64,000 bases of DNA, taken from positions 372,001 to 436,000 of the forward strand of contig NZ_JAFEWC010000002.1 of NCBI RefSeq assembly GCF_017355875.1, read 5' to 3'. Numbering within the stretch: the stretch's first letter is position 1; every line of letters starts with the position of its first letter. Shown piece by piece: positions 9,588-17,641 of this stretch. This stretch comes from Aridibaculum aurantiacum. GTDB lineage: Bacteria; Bacteroidota; Bacteroidia; Chitinophagales; Chitinophagaceae. Made by a program: the position numbers and the translations under genes. The notes below the pieces were generated by a model. That model was not told where the DNA came from, did no database searches, and worked only from the letters and a program-made list of their open reading frames with translations.

Positions 9588-10301
9588 ATGCTTCCTAACT
9601 ACAAACGTATCCTTTTAAAGCTTAGCGGTGAATCATTGATGGGTGATAAGAATTATGGTCTGGATTCAGATGTTATCTCTCAGTACGCACAAGACATTAA
9701 ATCAGTAATAGAATTAGGTGTACAGGTAGCCATAGTAATTGGTGGTGGCAACATCTACCGTGGAATGAACGAAGCAGAAACCGGTATAGAACGTGCCCAG
9801 GGCGATTATATGGGAATGCTTGCTACTGTTATCAATGGAATGGCACTACAGGCTGGCCTGGAGAAAATAGGCGTATATACAAGATTGCAGAGCGCCATCA
9901 AAATGGAGCAGATAGCAGAGCCTTATATCCGTCGCCGCGCCATTCGCCACCTGGAGAAAGGACGTGTAGTGATTTTTGGTGCCGGTACAGGTAATCCTTA
10001 TTTCACCACCGATACTGCAGGTTCGCTAAGGGCAATCGAAATAAAAGCGGATGTGATCTTAAAAGGTACACGTGTAGATGGTATATATACAGCAGATCCT
10101 GAAAAGGATCCTACTGCACAGCGTTTCGATAAGATCAGCTTTGGTGAAGTGATCAACAAGAATTTGAAAGTGATGGATATGACAGCTTTCACGCTTTGCC
10201 AGGAAAACAACCTGCCGATCATTGTATTTGATATGAATACACCGGGTACACTACTACAGGTAGTGCAAGGCATGGACGTAGGAACACTGGTGACCAACTA
10301 A
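9588..10301 (+). CDS. pyrH: UMP kinase
   Basis: UMP kinase of 237 residues, normal bacterial length; it phosphorylates UMP to UDP in pyrimidine nucleotide synthesis. It belongs to the amino-acid kinase fold, with the N-terminal [14 protein letters not shown], the glycine-rich [10 protein letters not shown] loop, [20 protein letters not shown], and the C-terminal [11 protein letters not shown] and [10 protein letters not shown] segments all present. It stands alone rather than with frr or tsf and is followed at once by a terminator. Confidence 0.97.
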   Translation: MLPNYKRILLKLSGESLMGDKNYGLDSDVISQYAQDIKSVIELGVQVAIVIGGGNIYRGMNEAETGIERAQGDYMGMLATVINGMALQAGLEKIGVYTRLQSAIKMEQIAEPYIRRRAIRHLEKGRVVIFGAGTGNPYFTTDTAGSLRAIEIKADVILKGTRVDGIYTADPEKDPTAQRFDKISFGEVINKNLKVMDMTAFTLCQENNLPIIVFDMNTPGTLLQVVQGMDVGTLVTN

Positions 10302-10306
10302 TATTT

Positions 10307-10333
10307 AAAAGCGGCTCTTATGCCGCTTTTTTT
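10307..10333 (+). terminator. Rho-independent terminator of pyrH
   Basis: AAAAGCGGC and GCCGCTTTTTTT form a hairpin with a six-base loop, ending in a run of seven T. It begins six bases after the pyrH stop. Confidence 0.9.
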
Positions 10334-10373
10334 ATGATGACACGGATCAGTAGCACGAACACGCTGCAGGTTC

Positions 10374-10381
10374 TACATTTG
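10374..10381 (+). promoter_or_regulatory. Candidate -7 box for pdxH (TACATTTG)
   Basis: TACATTTG matches the Bacteroidota TAnnTTTG box exactly and ends 15 bases before the ATG of pdxH, just past the pyrH terminator, where a promoter is expected. A -33 box is not evident. Confidence 0.5.
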
Positions 10382-10395
10382 CATAAAACCCGCCG

Positions 10396-11034
10396 ATGAA
10401 GTCAATAGCAGACATACGTAAAGATTACAAGCTCAGGTCGCTGATGGAGCAGGATGTACAAAAGGATCCTATTCAACAATTTTCTACCTGGTGGGATGAG
10501 GCGGTGGAAAGCAAGCTGGATGAAGTAAATGCTATGACACTTGCTACGTCCACCACCGATGGTCATCCTTCTACGCGTATTGTTTTGCTAAAAGGTTTTA
10601 CCAACGAAGGCTTCATCTTTTTTACCAACTACCAAAGCCGCAAAGGCACCGAGATAGGATTGAACCCAAACGTATCGTTGCTGTTCTTTTGGCGTGAGCT
10701 GGAGCGGCAGGTAATCATAGAAGGCAAAGCTGAAAAAATAAGTGAGGCAGACAGCGATGCTTATTTTCATTCGCGGCCCGAGGGCAGCAGGATAGGTGCC
10801 TGGTCGTCGCCACAGAGCACAATCATAGCTGGACGTCATGTAATAGAAGAGAACGTTCAGAAATATACAGAACAGTTTGCTGATGGTAATATTCCCCGTC
10901 CGCCGCATTGGGGTGGTTTTATAGTGCGACCTGTGCGAATGGAGTTCTGGCAGGGGAGAAGTAGCCGCCTGCATGACAGGCTGGTATTTACCTTAACAGG
11001 AAATGAGTGGCTGGTACAAAGGCTGGCGCCGTAG
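10396..11034 (+). CDS. pdxH: Pyridoxamine 5'-phosphate oxidase
   Basis: A 212-residue FMN enzyme that oxidises pyridoxine or pyridoxamine 5'-phosphate to pyridoxal 5'-phosphate. The family landmarks are present: the N-terminal RKDYKLRSL, PSTRIVLLKGF (FMN/PLP contacts), FFTNYQSRKG, LLFFWRELERQVIIEG, YFHSRPEGSRIGAWSSPQS, PPHWGGFIVRP and the C-terminal RLHDRLVF with WLVQRLAP. Length is typical. It has its own candidate promoter and no obvious operon partner. PLP is the cofactor of the RfbH-type enzyme encoded further on, but any link is coincidental as far as the sequence shows. Confidence 0.96.
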   Translation: MKSIADIRKDYKLRSLMEQDVQKDPIQQFSTWWDEAVESKLDEVNAMTLATSTTDGHPSTRIVLLKGFTNEGFIFFTNYQSRKGTEIGLNPNVSLLFFWRELERQVIIEGKAEKISEADSDAYFHSRPEGSRIGAWSSPQSTIIAGRHVIEENVQKYTEQFADGNIPRPPHWGGFIVRPVRMEFWQGRSSRLHDRLVFTLTGNEWLVQRLAP

Positions 11035-11161
11035 AGGTGGCACTTGCCGTTGGTTGTAGAAAAGGTAGAAATGGATATTGCTGATCAGTTGACTCGATTG
11101 ATAAGTTAATTAGGTACGGCTGGCGCCGGTCACGGATCAACCTATCAACTGATCAACTGGA

Positions 11162-11284
11162 TTATCCTTCTTTTTGCTCTGTAGTAGCAGGCTTAGCTGC
11201 TTTAGTAGCGCGTGCAGGGCGTGCTTTACCATAAGATCCTTTGAAGATCTTGCCCTTCTTTGTTTTCTTGTCTCCTCTTCCCAT
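11162..11284 (-). CDS. 30S ribosomal protein THX
   Basis: A 40-residue, strongly basic protein starting MGRGDKKTKKGKIFKGSYGK, the signature of ribosomal protein THX, which sits in the head of the 30S subunit. The frame stays open upstream, but ATG 11284 is the family start and is preceded at a sensible distance by a canonical promoter. The C-terminal tail (ARATKAAKPATTEQKEG) is low-complexity and less conserved, as usual. It runs leftwards with HU, each gene with its own promoter. Confidence 0.93.
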   Translation of the reverse strand: MGRGDKKTKKGKIFKGSYGKARPARATKAAKPATTEQKEG

Positions 11285-11311
11285 GATAAAAATTTTAAAG
11301 TTTGACGGCTG

Positions 11312-11343
11312 CAAACGTACATGATATTGCTGAATGGAACAAA
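11312..11343 (-). promoter_or_regulatory. Bacteroidota-type promoter of the THX gene
   Basis: Read on the minus strand, TTTG (11340-11343) is followed by a 20-base spacer and TACGTTTG (11312-11319). This matches the TTTG-N19-21-TAnnTTTG consensus of the Bacteroidota primary sigma factor. It lies 27 bases before the start codon. Confidence 0.8.
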
Positions 11344-11427
11344 GTAAAGCTTGAGCCGGCAGTACAGTAACGAGTTCGGGCACCTTTTAGCAGCGTTTCA
11401 AAAGAAAGATCAGTGGATGCCGCCAAC

Positions 11428-11453
11428 AAAAAAAGCGGCCATGAGGACCGCTT
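11428..11453 (-). terminator. Rho-independent terminator of the HU gene
   Basis: On the minus strand AAGCGG and CCGCTT pair across a 10-base loop and run into a T7 tract. It lies just downstream of the HU stop codon at 11476-11478. Confidence 0.8.
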
Positions 11454-11475
11454 CATTCCTATATATACATGCAAG

Positions 11476-11745
11476 TTAGATTCTTGCAGATAGTTCTTTA
11501 CCAGCTTTGAATTTTGCTACTTTCTTTGCTTTGATCTTGATCACCTGGCCGGTTTGAGGGTTGCGGCCATTACGTGCAGCTCTTTTAGATACAGAGAAAG
11601 TACCGAAACCAACCAGGGTTACTTTTCCGCCACCTTTTAGAGTCTTGGTTACAGCTTCTACAAAAGAGTCAACAGCAGCATTTGCTTGTGTCTTTGTGAT
11701 CTCTGCATCGTCAGCGATTTTGGCAATCAGTTCAGCTTTGTTCAT
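11476..11745 (-). CDS. HU family DNA-binding protein
   Basis: An 89-residue histone-like protein that bends and compacts DNA as a dimer. The start at 11745 (MNKAELIAKIADDAEITKTQ) is the family start; an in-frame extension to 11781 would cross the promoter region. The helical dimerisation part (1-45) is followed by GGGKVTLVGFGTFSVSKRAARNGRNPQTG, the beta-arm with the conserved RNPxTG tip that inserts into the minor groove, and the IKIKAKKVAKFKAGKELSARI end. Length and sequence are typical. It has its own strong-looking promoter and terminator. Confidence 0.97.
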   Translation of the reverse strand: MNKAELIAKIADDAEITKTQANAAVDSFVEAVTKTLKGGGKVTLVGFGTFSVSKRAARNGRNPQTGQVIKIKAKKVAKFKAGKELSARI

Positions 11746-11778
11746 AGTAAATGTTTTTTTGTTTGTGATTAACAGAAA

Positions 11779-11810
11779 CAAATTTATTTGCTTTTAGTTA
11801 CGAACAAAAA
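11779..11810 (-). promoter_or_regulatory. Promoter of the HU gene
   Basis: On the minus strand TTTTTG (11805-11810) precedes TAAATTTG (11779-11786) with an 18-base spacer, close to the Bacteroidota consensus. It lies 33 bases upstream of the HU ATG. Confidence 0.7.
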
Positions 11811-12033
11811 CTTTAGTTGAAAATAAAGCTATCAGTATTTGGCCGAAAGCCGCACCACGTAAGGGTTTCAGCGTATTAGTAATACAATACACTGATTGAT
11901 GAAAGGCTGAAACTCGCTGCCAGCAAGCGTTTCAGCACTGTTTGCCTTGCATAATCCAGTAAAAACGGTCGTTTTAGTTAGAATGCTTACTGCGTTGGTA
12001 GTAACTATTTGTTATTACTAAAAGTTTCCACAA

Positions 12034-12345
12034 CTACTGTACTACCTGCATAATGGTGCGGTATGCAATAAACTGGTCGCCCCATTTATCGTAGCCTTGC
12101 TGGCGCAGGGTGGGGGAGTATTGCTCCAGGTAATCATCTATTTGTTGTTTGGAATGGGCGGTAAACTGTGCTGCATAAGTAGGGCCTTCTGCTTCGTCAA
12201 TATCCAGCAGGCGCACCAGCTGGTGCGACACAAAACATCCCGAAGCCATCATGCCGGGCATATGTGTTTGTTGCATCCATTGCAACCACTCATCTGCTAT
12301 CTGCCAGGCCACTTTGATTGTTACATTATAGATCACCATCTGCAT
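12034..12345 (-). CDS. DUF4286 family protein
   Basis: A 103-residue soluble protein. The opening VIYNVTIKVAWQIADEWLQWMQQTHMPG, the MMASGCFVSHQLVRLL segment and the YAAQFTAHSKQQIDDYL segment fit DUF4286, small ferredoxin-like-fold proteins of Bacteroidota with no known function. A methionine at residue 3 is an alternative start. It is transcribed leftwards, and nothing in the 288 bases between it and HU looks like another gene. Confidence 0.8.
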   Translation of the reverse strand: MQMVIYNVTIKVAWQIADEWLQWMQQTHMPGMMASGCFVSHQLVRLLDIDEAEGPTYAAQFTAHSKQQIDDYLEQYSPTLRQQGYDKWGDQFIAYRTIMQVVQ

Positions 12346-12430
12346 GCTGTATTAGGGATGCAAGGTAAAAACAAATTGCCGCAGCAGCGTGTTGCAAAAA
12401 GCAGCATTTTTGTTATTAACCCCTATTGAT

Positions 12431-12775
12431 ATGAGCTACCAGATACCCTATGATTTTGTACTCCAATACCTCTATCCTGTACGGCCGCATGTACAAAAAA
12501 TGCTTGGCTGCTATGGCTTGTTTGTAAATGGTAAAAATATATTGCTGCTTCGCGAAACGGATGTCAACCCTGAATTCAATGGAGTATTTGTAGCCACACA
12601 GCCTGAATTTTTTGAAGCGCTTTCCAACGAGCTCCACCACTCACACATGGAATTCGATATCGACGGCAGCCACCACAGCTGGATATTCATCAGCGAAGAT
12701 CTTGACGATTTTCAAGGAAAAGTTCAAAAAGCCTGCGAAATGATAAAGCAAGGAGATGAGCGGATTGGGAAGTGA
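12431..12775 (+). CDS. Conserved hypothetical protein
   Basis: A 114-residue protein starting MSYQIPYDFVLQYLYPVRPHV. I chose ATG 12431 over an upstream GTG at 12389 because the family-like start is here and the extension is hydrophobic and unlike the rest. No signal peptide or membrane segment is seen. It has a compact alpha/beta look, with LLLRETDVNPEFNGVFVATQPEFFEAL and a striking acidic/His stretch FDIDGSHHSWIFISEDLDDF. I recall similar short proteins in related genomes but cannot give a domain name. It is divergent from the DUF4286 gene with an 85-base shared upstream region. Confidence 0.7.
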   Translation: MSYQIPYDFVLQYLYPVRPHVQKMLGCYGLFVNGKNILLLRETDVNPEFNGVFVATQPEFFEALSNELHHSHMEFDIDGSHHSWIFISEDLDDFQGKVQKACEMIKQGDERIGK

Positions 12776-13296
12776 TTTTTGAGAGAAGGTGAATTTCCAA
12801 AAATGAAATTGTATGGTAAAAAGAAGGATTAGTTGGCAGTAGCACATTCATACCTTTTTAGCATTTATAAAAGCTCATGAACCTGAAATTAAGTTGTTTA
12901 CATCTTCCATGGTTTCTTCTTTCGTGAAGTAAATATCAGCTTCAACTTCTGTAGTATATGCCGCTTATTCCTGTACAACTGGAACCATCTTGATCAAGGG
13001 AAGCGAAATAAAAGGGGGCATTTTTCGTTTTTGATTCATGGAGATATAGCAGAAATGTCTATTCTTACCCCGTTTGAAGGTCTATATTTGCTGCCCCTGG
13101 ACACCCTGAGCTGTACACTGATTAACTCATATCGCAGCAGTTTAAGGTACAATGTTTACACCCTCGTGCAGCTTCTGCTTGAAATAAACCTTCTACAGGT
13201 GATACAATCACCAACGGTGGGTAAGAACGGCGGAATGTGAGGAAAAAGGAGTAAGAAGGTTGGAGGTTGTATCAAATTATAATTTGCGCATTTATC
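12776..13296. other. Intergenic region without a recognisable gene
   Basis: About 520 bases between the hypothetical gene and the dideoxyhexose operon. A 69-codon open frame at 13031-13240 has no similarity I recognise, no signal peptide and follows directly on an in-frame stop, so I do not call it. No terminator, tRNA or clear promoter stands out; AT-rich sequence just before 13297 is the likely promoter area of the operon. Confidence 0.5.
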
Positions 13297-14313
13297 ATGA
13301 ATTTTACTCTTACTGTTGCTGATATTAAACGAGAAACAAGTACTGCAATATCTCTTCATTTCAAACAGCCAGCTTTAAAGAAGATAAAGTATAAATCAGG
13401 GCAATATATTACGTTAGTTGTCAAGATCAATGGGCGAACATACAGGCGACCATATTCAATTTCTTCTGTATATGGGTTGGACAAGACACTTAACATTACC
13501 GTCAAAGCTATATGTGATGGTGTAGTTTCTAGCTATTTGCTTAATAATGCAAAACCTGGTGATGCCTATGAAGTAATGGAACCAATGGGACGTTTCGTAT
13601 GTCCAGATGATAAAGAAGTGGACCATATTACCTGCTGGAGTGCGGGTAGTGGTATAACTCCTGCATGGTCCATCATCCGAGATGTATTACATAATAAGGC
13701 AACTACCTCTGTTAGTTTAATTTACTGTAACAGGAACAAAGAATCCATAATATTTGGTGATGAGATACAATCATTAGAGAAAGCTTTCCCTGATCGTTTG
13801 AAGGTATACCACATCTTCAGCAAACCTGTACCTGGTGATGACTGCTTTTTTGAGGGCCGTATTACAAGGGAATGCGTCAGCCAGGTCATGAACTATATCC
13901 ACGCTAACAGTTATCACTACCTTTGTGGACCTGTGGACATGATGGACATGATACATCATGAGATACTAGCTCATGCGCCTATGTCAACCGTTCATTTTGA
14001 AAACTTTCATAATACTGTTGATCCATCTGCACTGCAGGGTGTTATGGATGCCGATGTTGCTGTAGATTTCGAGGGAAGAGTTCATAACGTTAAAGTTCCT
14101 TTTGGCAAATCCATATTAGATGCTTGCTTAGATGCCAATATTGATATCCCTTATAGTTGCCAGACAGGCTCCTGTACCTTTTGCGCTGCCACATTGTTGC
14201 ATGGCTCACTCAAGACAGTAACTCATCAACAACCAGAAAAAGAAATACAGCAGGACGAATATCTATTGTGCTGCAGTTTTCCTACACAACCACATATAAC
14301 AATCAAAGCCTAA
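13297..14313 (+). CDS. FAD/NAD(P)H-dependent 2Fe-2S reductase, proposed E3 partner of RfbH
   Basis: A 338-residue reductase; ATG 13297 is preferred to a TTG at 13267. Residues 1-100 form an FAD-binding barrel (RPYSISS at the flavin site), about 105-235 the NAD(P) domain (GSGITPAWSIIRDV, YLCGPVDMMDMI), and about 255-338 a plant-type ferredoxin domain with CQTGSCTFC and a final Cys (LLCC). It would pass electrons from NAD(P)H to the RfbH-type E1 in C-3 deoxygenation of a CDP-hexulose. That role is inferred from position as first gene of the operon: described E3 enzymes (AscD/RfbI) carry the ferredoxin domain at the N-terminus, whereas here it is C-terminal, as in PaaE/Hcr-type reductases. The 19-base gap to rfbF supports co-transcription. 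Confidence 0.8.
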   Translation: MNFTLTVADIKRETSTAISLHFKQPALKKIKYKSGQYITLVVKINGRTYRRPYSISSVYGLDKTLNITVKAICDGVVSSYLLNNAKPGDAYEVMEPMGRFVCPDDKEVDHITCWSAGSGITPAWSIIRDVLHNKATTSVSLIYCNRNKESIIFGDEIQSLEKAFPDRLKVYHIFSKPVPGDDCFFEGRITRECVSQVMNYIHANSYHYLCGPVDMMDMIHHEILAHAPMSTVHFENFHNTVDPSALQGVMDADVAVDFEGRVHNVKVPFGKSILDACLDANIDIPYSCQTGSCTFCAATLLHGSLKTVTHQQPEKEIQQDEYLLCCSFPTQPHITIKA

Positions 14314-14332
14314 CCAAAAACTAGCCAATAAA

Positions 14333-15103
14333 ATGAAGGTCGTTCTTTTAGCCGGTGGACTGGGAACAAGATTATCAGAAGAGACAACTCTGAAGCCAAA
14401 GCCTATGGTAGAAATAGGAGGTATGCCAATACTATGGCATATCATGAAGATCTACTCTTCACATGGCTTCAATGATTTTATCGTTTGCCTTGGATACAAA
14501 GGGTACGTAATCAAAGAATATTTTGCAAACTACTTTCTGCACAAATCCGATGTGACGATTGACCTTGCAGACAATTCAGTGAAAGTACACGATAGCCAGG
14601 CAGAACCATGGAAGATTACCCTTGTCGATACCGGGAATGGGTCTATGACAGGAGGAAGGATCAAGCGGGTGCAGCCACACATCGGGAACGAGCCATTCAT
14701 GCTTACCTATGGCGATGGAGTGGGCGACATTGACATTTCTGCATTGGTGAATGTTCATAAGCGAGAAAAAAAATTCTGTACAGTCACTGCTGTTCAACCC
14801 TCAGGTCGTTTTGGAGCATTGAACCTGAATGCTGAAAGTTGCGTGGATGGTTTTGTTGAAAAGCCTAAAGGAGACGGATCCTGGATCAATGGAGGTTTTT
14901 TTGTTTGTGAGCCGCAGGTATTTAATTACATAAAGGATGATGCTACCATATGGGAAAAAGAGCCAATGGAGAAATTGGCACTCGATTGCCAGATGGCTGC
15001 CTACAAGCACGAGGGTTTCTGGAAACCTATGGATACCTTGCGCGACAAGCACGAGCTGGAAAATGATTGGATGATGAATAAAGCAAAATGGAAAACCTGG
15101 TAA
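14333..15103 (+). CDS. rfbF: Glucose-1-phosphate cytidylyltransferase
   Basis: A 256-residue nucleotidyltransferase that makes CDP-glucose from CTP and glucose 1-phosphate (also called ddhA or ascA). The N-terminal VVLLAGGLGTRLSEETTLKP is the nucleotide-binding signature, with SEET and KPKPMVEIGGMPILWHIMKIYS diagnostic for the cytidylyl rather than thymidylyl enzyme. Other landmarks are LTYGDGVGD (metal-binding Asp), QPSGRFGAL, NGGFFVCEP and the C-terminal EGFWKPMDTLRDK. Length is normal. It commits hexose to the CDP-deoxyhexose branch and is followed by rfbG after 8 bases. Confidence 0.96.
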   Translation: MKVVLLAGGLGTRLSEETTLKPKPMVEIGGMPILWHIMKIYSSHGFNDFIVCLGYKGYVIKEYFANYFLHKSDVTIDLADNSVKVHDSQAEPWKITLVDTGNGSMTGGRIKRVQPHIGNEPFMLTYGDGVGDIDISALVNVHKREKKFCTVTAVQPSGRFGALNLNAESCVDGFVEKPKGDGSWINGGFFVCEPQVFNYIKDDATIWEKEPMEKLALDCQMAAYKHEGFWKPMDTLRDKHELENDWMMNKAKWKTW

Positions 15104-15111
15104 ATTTTAAT

Positions 15112-16200
15112 ATGGCTTTTTCAAATATATATGAAGGAAAAAAAGTGTTGGTAACCGGCCACACTGGTTTCAAAGGTTCATGGCTAGCTTTATGGCTCAT
15201 ACACCTGGGTGCTGAAGTTTATGGATATGCTTTAGATCCTTATGGCGATAAAGATAATTTTGTTCGATGTAACCTTTCTTCCCGTATCAATCACTACGTA
15301 GGTGATGTAAAGGACAGGCAGAAACTGGAAGATTATTTCACATCTGTTCAACCAGAAATTGTTTTTCATCTTGCTGCACAACCGCTTGTTCTACGTTCTT
15401 ATAAAGACCCTGTAGAGACTTTTGAAACCAACTTGATGGGGGTGGTTAATTTTTTTGAAGCAGTTAGAAAAACACCCTCTGTTAAGGTTGCTATCAACAT
15501 TACCAGTGATAAGTGTTATGATAATAAGGAATGGGTGTGGGGATATCGTGAAAATGATGCAATGGGTGGCAAGGATCCATACAGTGCTAGTAAAGGTTGT
15601 GCTGAACTGATCACATCTTCTTATTTGCATTCCTATTTCAATCAACCCAATAGTTGCCGTATTGCTTCTGCACGTGCAGGTAATGTGATAGGTGGAGGTG
15701 ATTGGGCAGAAGACAGAATTGTCCCGGATTTTTTTAGGGCACAGGAAACTGGTACTTCTTTATACCTGCGCAATCCTTGTGCTACCCGGCCATGGCAACA
15801 TGTATTAGAACCTTTAAGTGGTTATCTACATCTAGCTAGTGCTTTATATACCGATGAAAGATTTGCTGGTGGATGGAACTTTGGTCCATCTTACAATGGT
15901 AATTTTTCTGTGAAGGAATTGATTGATGAAATGATTGCGTATTTAAAAAGCGGGAATTTTTCGTTTCCTTCTGAGGCAGTAGAAAAACCACACGAAGCAA
16001 ATTTGTTGAAACTTGATATTTCAAAAGCTGTTTCTATATTAAAGTGGCAACCTGTATTAGACTTCAATGAAACCATAGCCTTTACAGCTGATGGATATAT
16101 GCATGAAGCAGATCTTTCTTCACTTATAGATCAAAGGTTGTTACAAATTGACCAGTATACTCAAAAGGCATTTAATAAAAATATTGTTTGGGCAAAGTAG
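15112..16200 (+). CDS. rfbG: CDP-glucose 4,6-dehydratase
   Basis: An extended SDR enzyme of 362 residues that converts CDP-glucose to CDP-4-keto-6-deoxyglucose (ddhB/ascB). ATG 15112 is chosen; an in-frame ATG at 15088 would overlap rfbF by 16 bases and add an atypical extension. The NAD-binding VTGHTGFKGSW lies near the N-terminus, followed by HLAAQPLV, ITSDKCY (Thr/Ser of the catalytic set), DPYSASKGCAEL (YxxxK) and ARAGNVIGGGDWAEDRIVPD, a block characteristic of RfbG. Length agrees with the family (~360). Confidence 0.96.
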   Translation: MAFSNIYEGKKVLVTGHTGFKGSWLALWLIHLGAEVYGYALDPYGDKDNFVRCNLSSRINHYVGDVKDRQKLEDYFTSVQPEIVFHLAAQPLVLRSYKDPVETFETNLMGVVNFFEAVRKTPSVKVAINITSDKCYDNKEWVWGYRENDAMGGKDPYSASKGCAELITSSYLHSYFNQPNSCRIASARAGNVIGGGDWAEDRIVPDFFRAQETGTSLYLRNPCATRPWQHVLEPLSGYLHLASALYTDERFAGGWNFGPSYNGNFSVKELIDEMIAYLKSGNFSFPSEAVEKPHEANLLKLDISKAVSILKWQPVLDFNETIAFTADGYMHEADLSSLIDQRLLQIDQYTQKAFNKNIVWAK

Positions 16201-16227
16201 GATTTAGAAATACTGTTACAGAAATAA

Positions 16228-16764
16228 ATGAAATTACTTAAAACTGAAATGGATGGTTTGTTCATCATCCAGCCGTTTGTACATCATGATGAAAGAGGCA
16301 GTTTCGTAAAAACGATTCATGACGGTTTTTATGCAGAGAACGGACTTGATCCTTCTTTTACTGAAAGCTTTTATTCTATTTCAAATAAGGATGTGATCAG
16401 GGGAATGCATTTTCAATATCCTCCCCATGCACATGATAAGCTTGTATATGTCTTACAAGGATCTATACTGGATGTGGTGCTTGACCTCAGGAAATCTTCT
16501 GCTACTTATGGACAGACTTTTAGCCGGCTACTAACTGCTGAAAACCGGGAGATGCTATTCATTGGAAAAGGTTTAGCACATGGTTTTCTCAGTCTAGAAA
16601 GCAACAGTATAGTTGAATATCATACCACCACCTCCCAAGCAAAAGAAGCAGAAGGAGGGATATTATGGAATTCGTTTGGTTTTGATTGGCCGGTGAAAGA
16701 CCCTGTTCTATCTGGTCGCGATAAAGATTTTATTTCCTTCACTCAATACACAAGCCAATTTTAA
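16228..16764 (+). CDS. RmlC-like cupin epimerase, proposed CDP-hexulose 5-epimerase (AscE-like)
   Basis: A 178-residue cupin of the dTDP-4-dehydrorhamnose 3,5-epimerase family. It has DERGSFVKT, VIRGMHFQYPPHAHDKLVYV (catalytic His region), DVVLDLRKSSATYG, GLAHGFLSL and EYHTT in place of the usual YKTT. No RmlA or RmlB accompanies it, and every neighbour acts on CDP sugars, so epimerisation of a CDP-4-keto-3,6-dideoxyhexose at C-5 is the best reading, as for AscE in CDP-ascarylose synthesis. Its stop codon overlaps the next ATG by one base (TAATG), so the two are probably translated together. The substrate is inferred, the fold is clear. Confidence 0.85.
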   Translation: MKLLKTEMDGLFIIQPFVHHDERGSFVKTIHDGFYAENGLDPSFTESFYSISNKDVIRGMHFQYPPHAHDKLVYVLQGSILDVVLDLRKSSATYGQTFSRLLTAENREMLFIGKGLAHGFLSLESNSIVEYHTTTSQAKEAEGGILWNSFGFDWPVKDPVLSGRDKDFISFTQYTSQF

Positions 16765-17633
16765 TGAGAGTACTGATCATTGGAGGTTCGGGATTGGTAG
16801 GAGGCAATATTCATCAGCTTTTCCAGGAAGAGCAACCTTTCTGGAACATATGTTCTACACATAGAAACTATGCAACCGCTCATACTGTAGCTTTTGATCC
16901 CTGCACTTCTATGGAAGAATGGCCGACTTATATAACATCTATTGATTGGAATGTCATTATACATACAGGTGCATTAACGCATGTAGATAGGTGTGAAACA
17001 GAACCGGAACTTAGTTATTTACAGACTGTTGTTTCTACACAAAACTTGGTTGCGTTTGCCAATCAAAAAAATAGCCGTTTCATTTATATCTCTACTGACT
17101 ATGTATTTGATGGCACCTGTGGCCCGTACGACGAAGCTGCTCCGGTAAAGCCTTTAAATATTTATGGCCAGCATAAACTGCTAGCTGAGAAATTGGTAGC
17201 AGAAGGATGTGATGAACAAGGCTACCTGATCATACGAATCACAAATGTGTATGGTAACGAGGAGCGAGGTAAAAACTATGTACTACGTACAATTGGGCAG
17301 ATAAAAGAAGGGGTTAGCAATTTTAGTGCGCCTTTCGATCAATATGCTACTCCTATAAATGCGACGGATATTGCGCGTGCAATATTGTTATTGATTAATG
17401 GTATGAAGAAGGGTGTGTACCATCTTGCTAGTACCGATTATCTAAGCAGGGTTCAACTACTGCAAAGGATTTCAATCGCATTGAATATCCCTATCAAAGT
17501 ATCGGCAGTAGCGACAAACGAATTGAACCAGCCTGCTGCTCGTCCTTTAAAAGGAGGGTTATTTGCACAAAGATTCCTGATGGAATTTCCTGATTTTAAA
17601 TTTTCAAACCTTGATGATTTTTTAAGAAAATAA
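16764..17633 (+). CDS. SDR-family nucleotide-sugar reductase, proposed final ketoreductase (AscF-like)
   Basis: A 289-residue extended SDR of the RmlD/RfbD-like branch. It has the dinucleotide loop [46 protein letters not shown] and YGQHKLLAE (YxxxK catalytic pair). Members of this branch reduce the 4-keto group of activated deoxysugars. In this operon it would reduce the 4-keto-3,6-dideoxy intermediate to the final CDP-3,6-dideoxyhexose; with an epimerase just upstream the product would be ascarylose-like. Without the epimerase step a paratose- or abequose-type product would result, so stereochemistry is not settled by sequence. Confidence 0.85.
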   Translation: MRVLIIGGSGLVGGNIHQLFQEEQPFWNICSTHRNYATAHTVAFDPCTSMEEWPTYITSIDWNVIIHTGALTHVDRCETEPELSYLQTVVSTQNLVAFANQKNSRFIYISTDYVFDGTCGPYDEAAPVKPLNIYGQHKLLAEKLVAEGCDEQGYLIIRITNVYGNEERGKNYVLRTIGQIKEGVSNFSAPFDQYATPINATDIARAILLLINGMKKGVYHLASTDYLSRVQLLQRISIALNIPIKVSAVATNELNQPAARPLKGGLFAQRFLMEFPDFKFSNLDDFLRK

Positions 17634-17641
17634 CTTTAAAC

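Noticed and set aside
11083-11155. GATCAGTTGA / TCAACTGATC inverted repeat downstream of pdxH and the THX gene
   Set aside because: The arms are 53 bases apart with no T tract at either side, so it is not a convincing terminator or known site; possibly a remnant of the intergenic repeats.
13031-13240. 69-codon frame ahead of the dideoxyhexose operon
   Set aside because: Preceded immediately by an in-frame stop, no signal peptide or family resemblance; could be a decayed fragment but nothing supports a gene.
16228-16764. dTDP-4-dehydrorhamnose 3,5-epimerase (RmlC) and, with the next gene, a dTDP-rhamnose pathway
   Set aside because: The fold fits, but RmlA and RmlB are missing and all neighbours act on CDP sugars, so a CDP-hexulose epimerase is the better reading.
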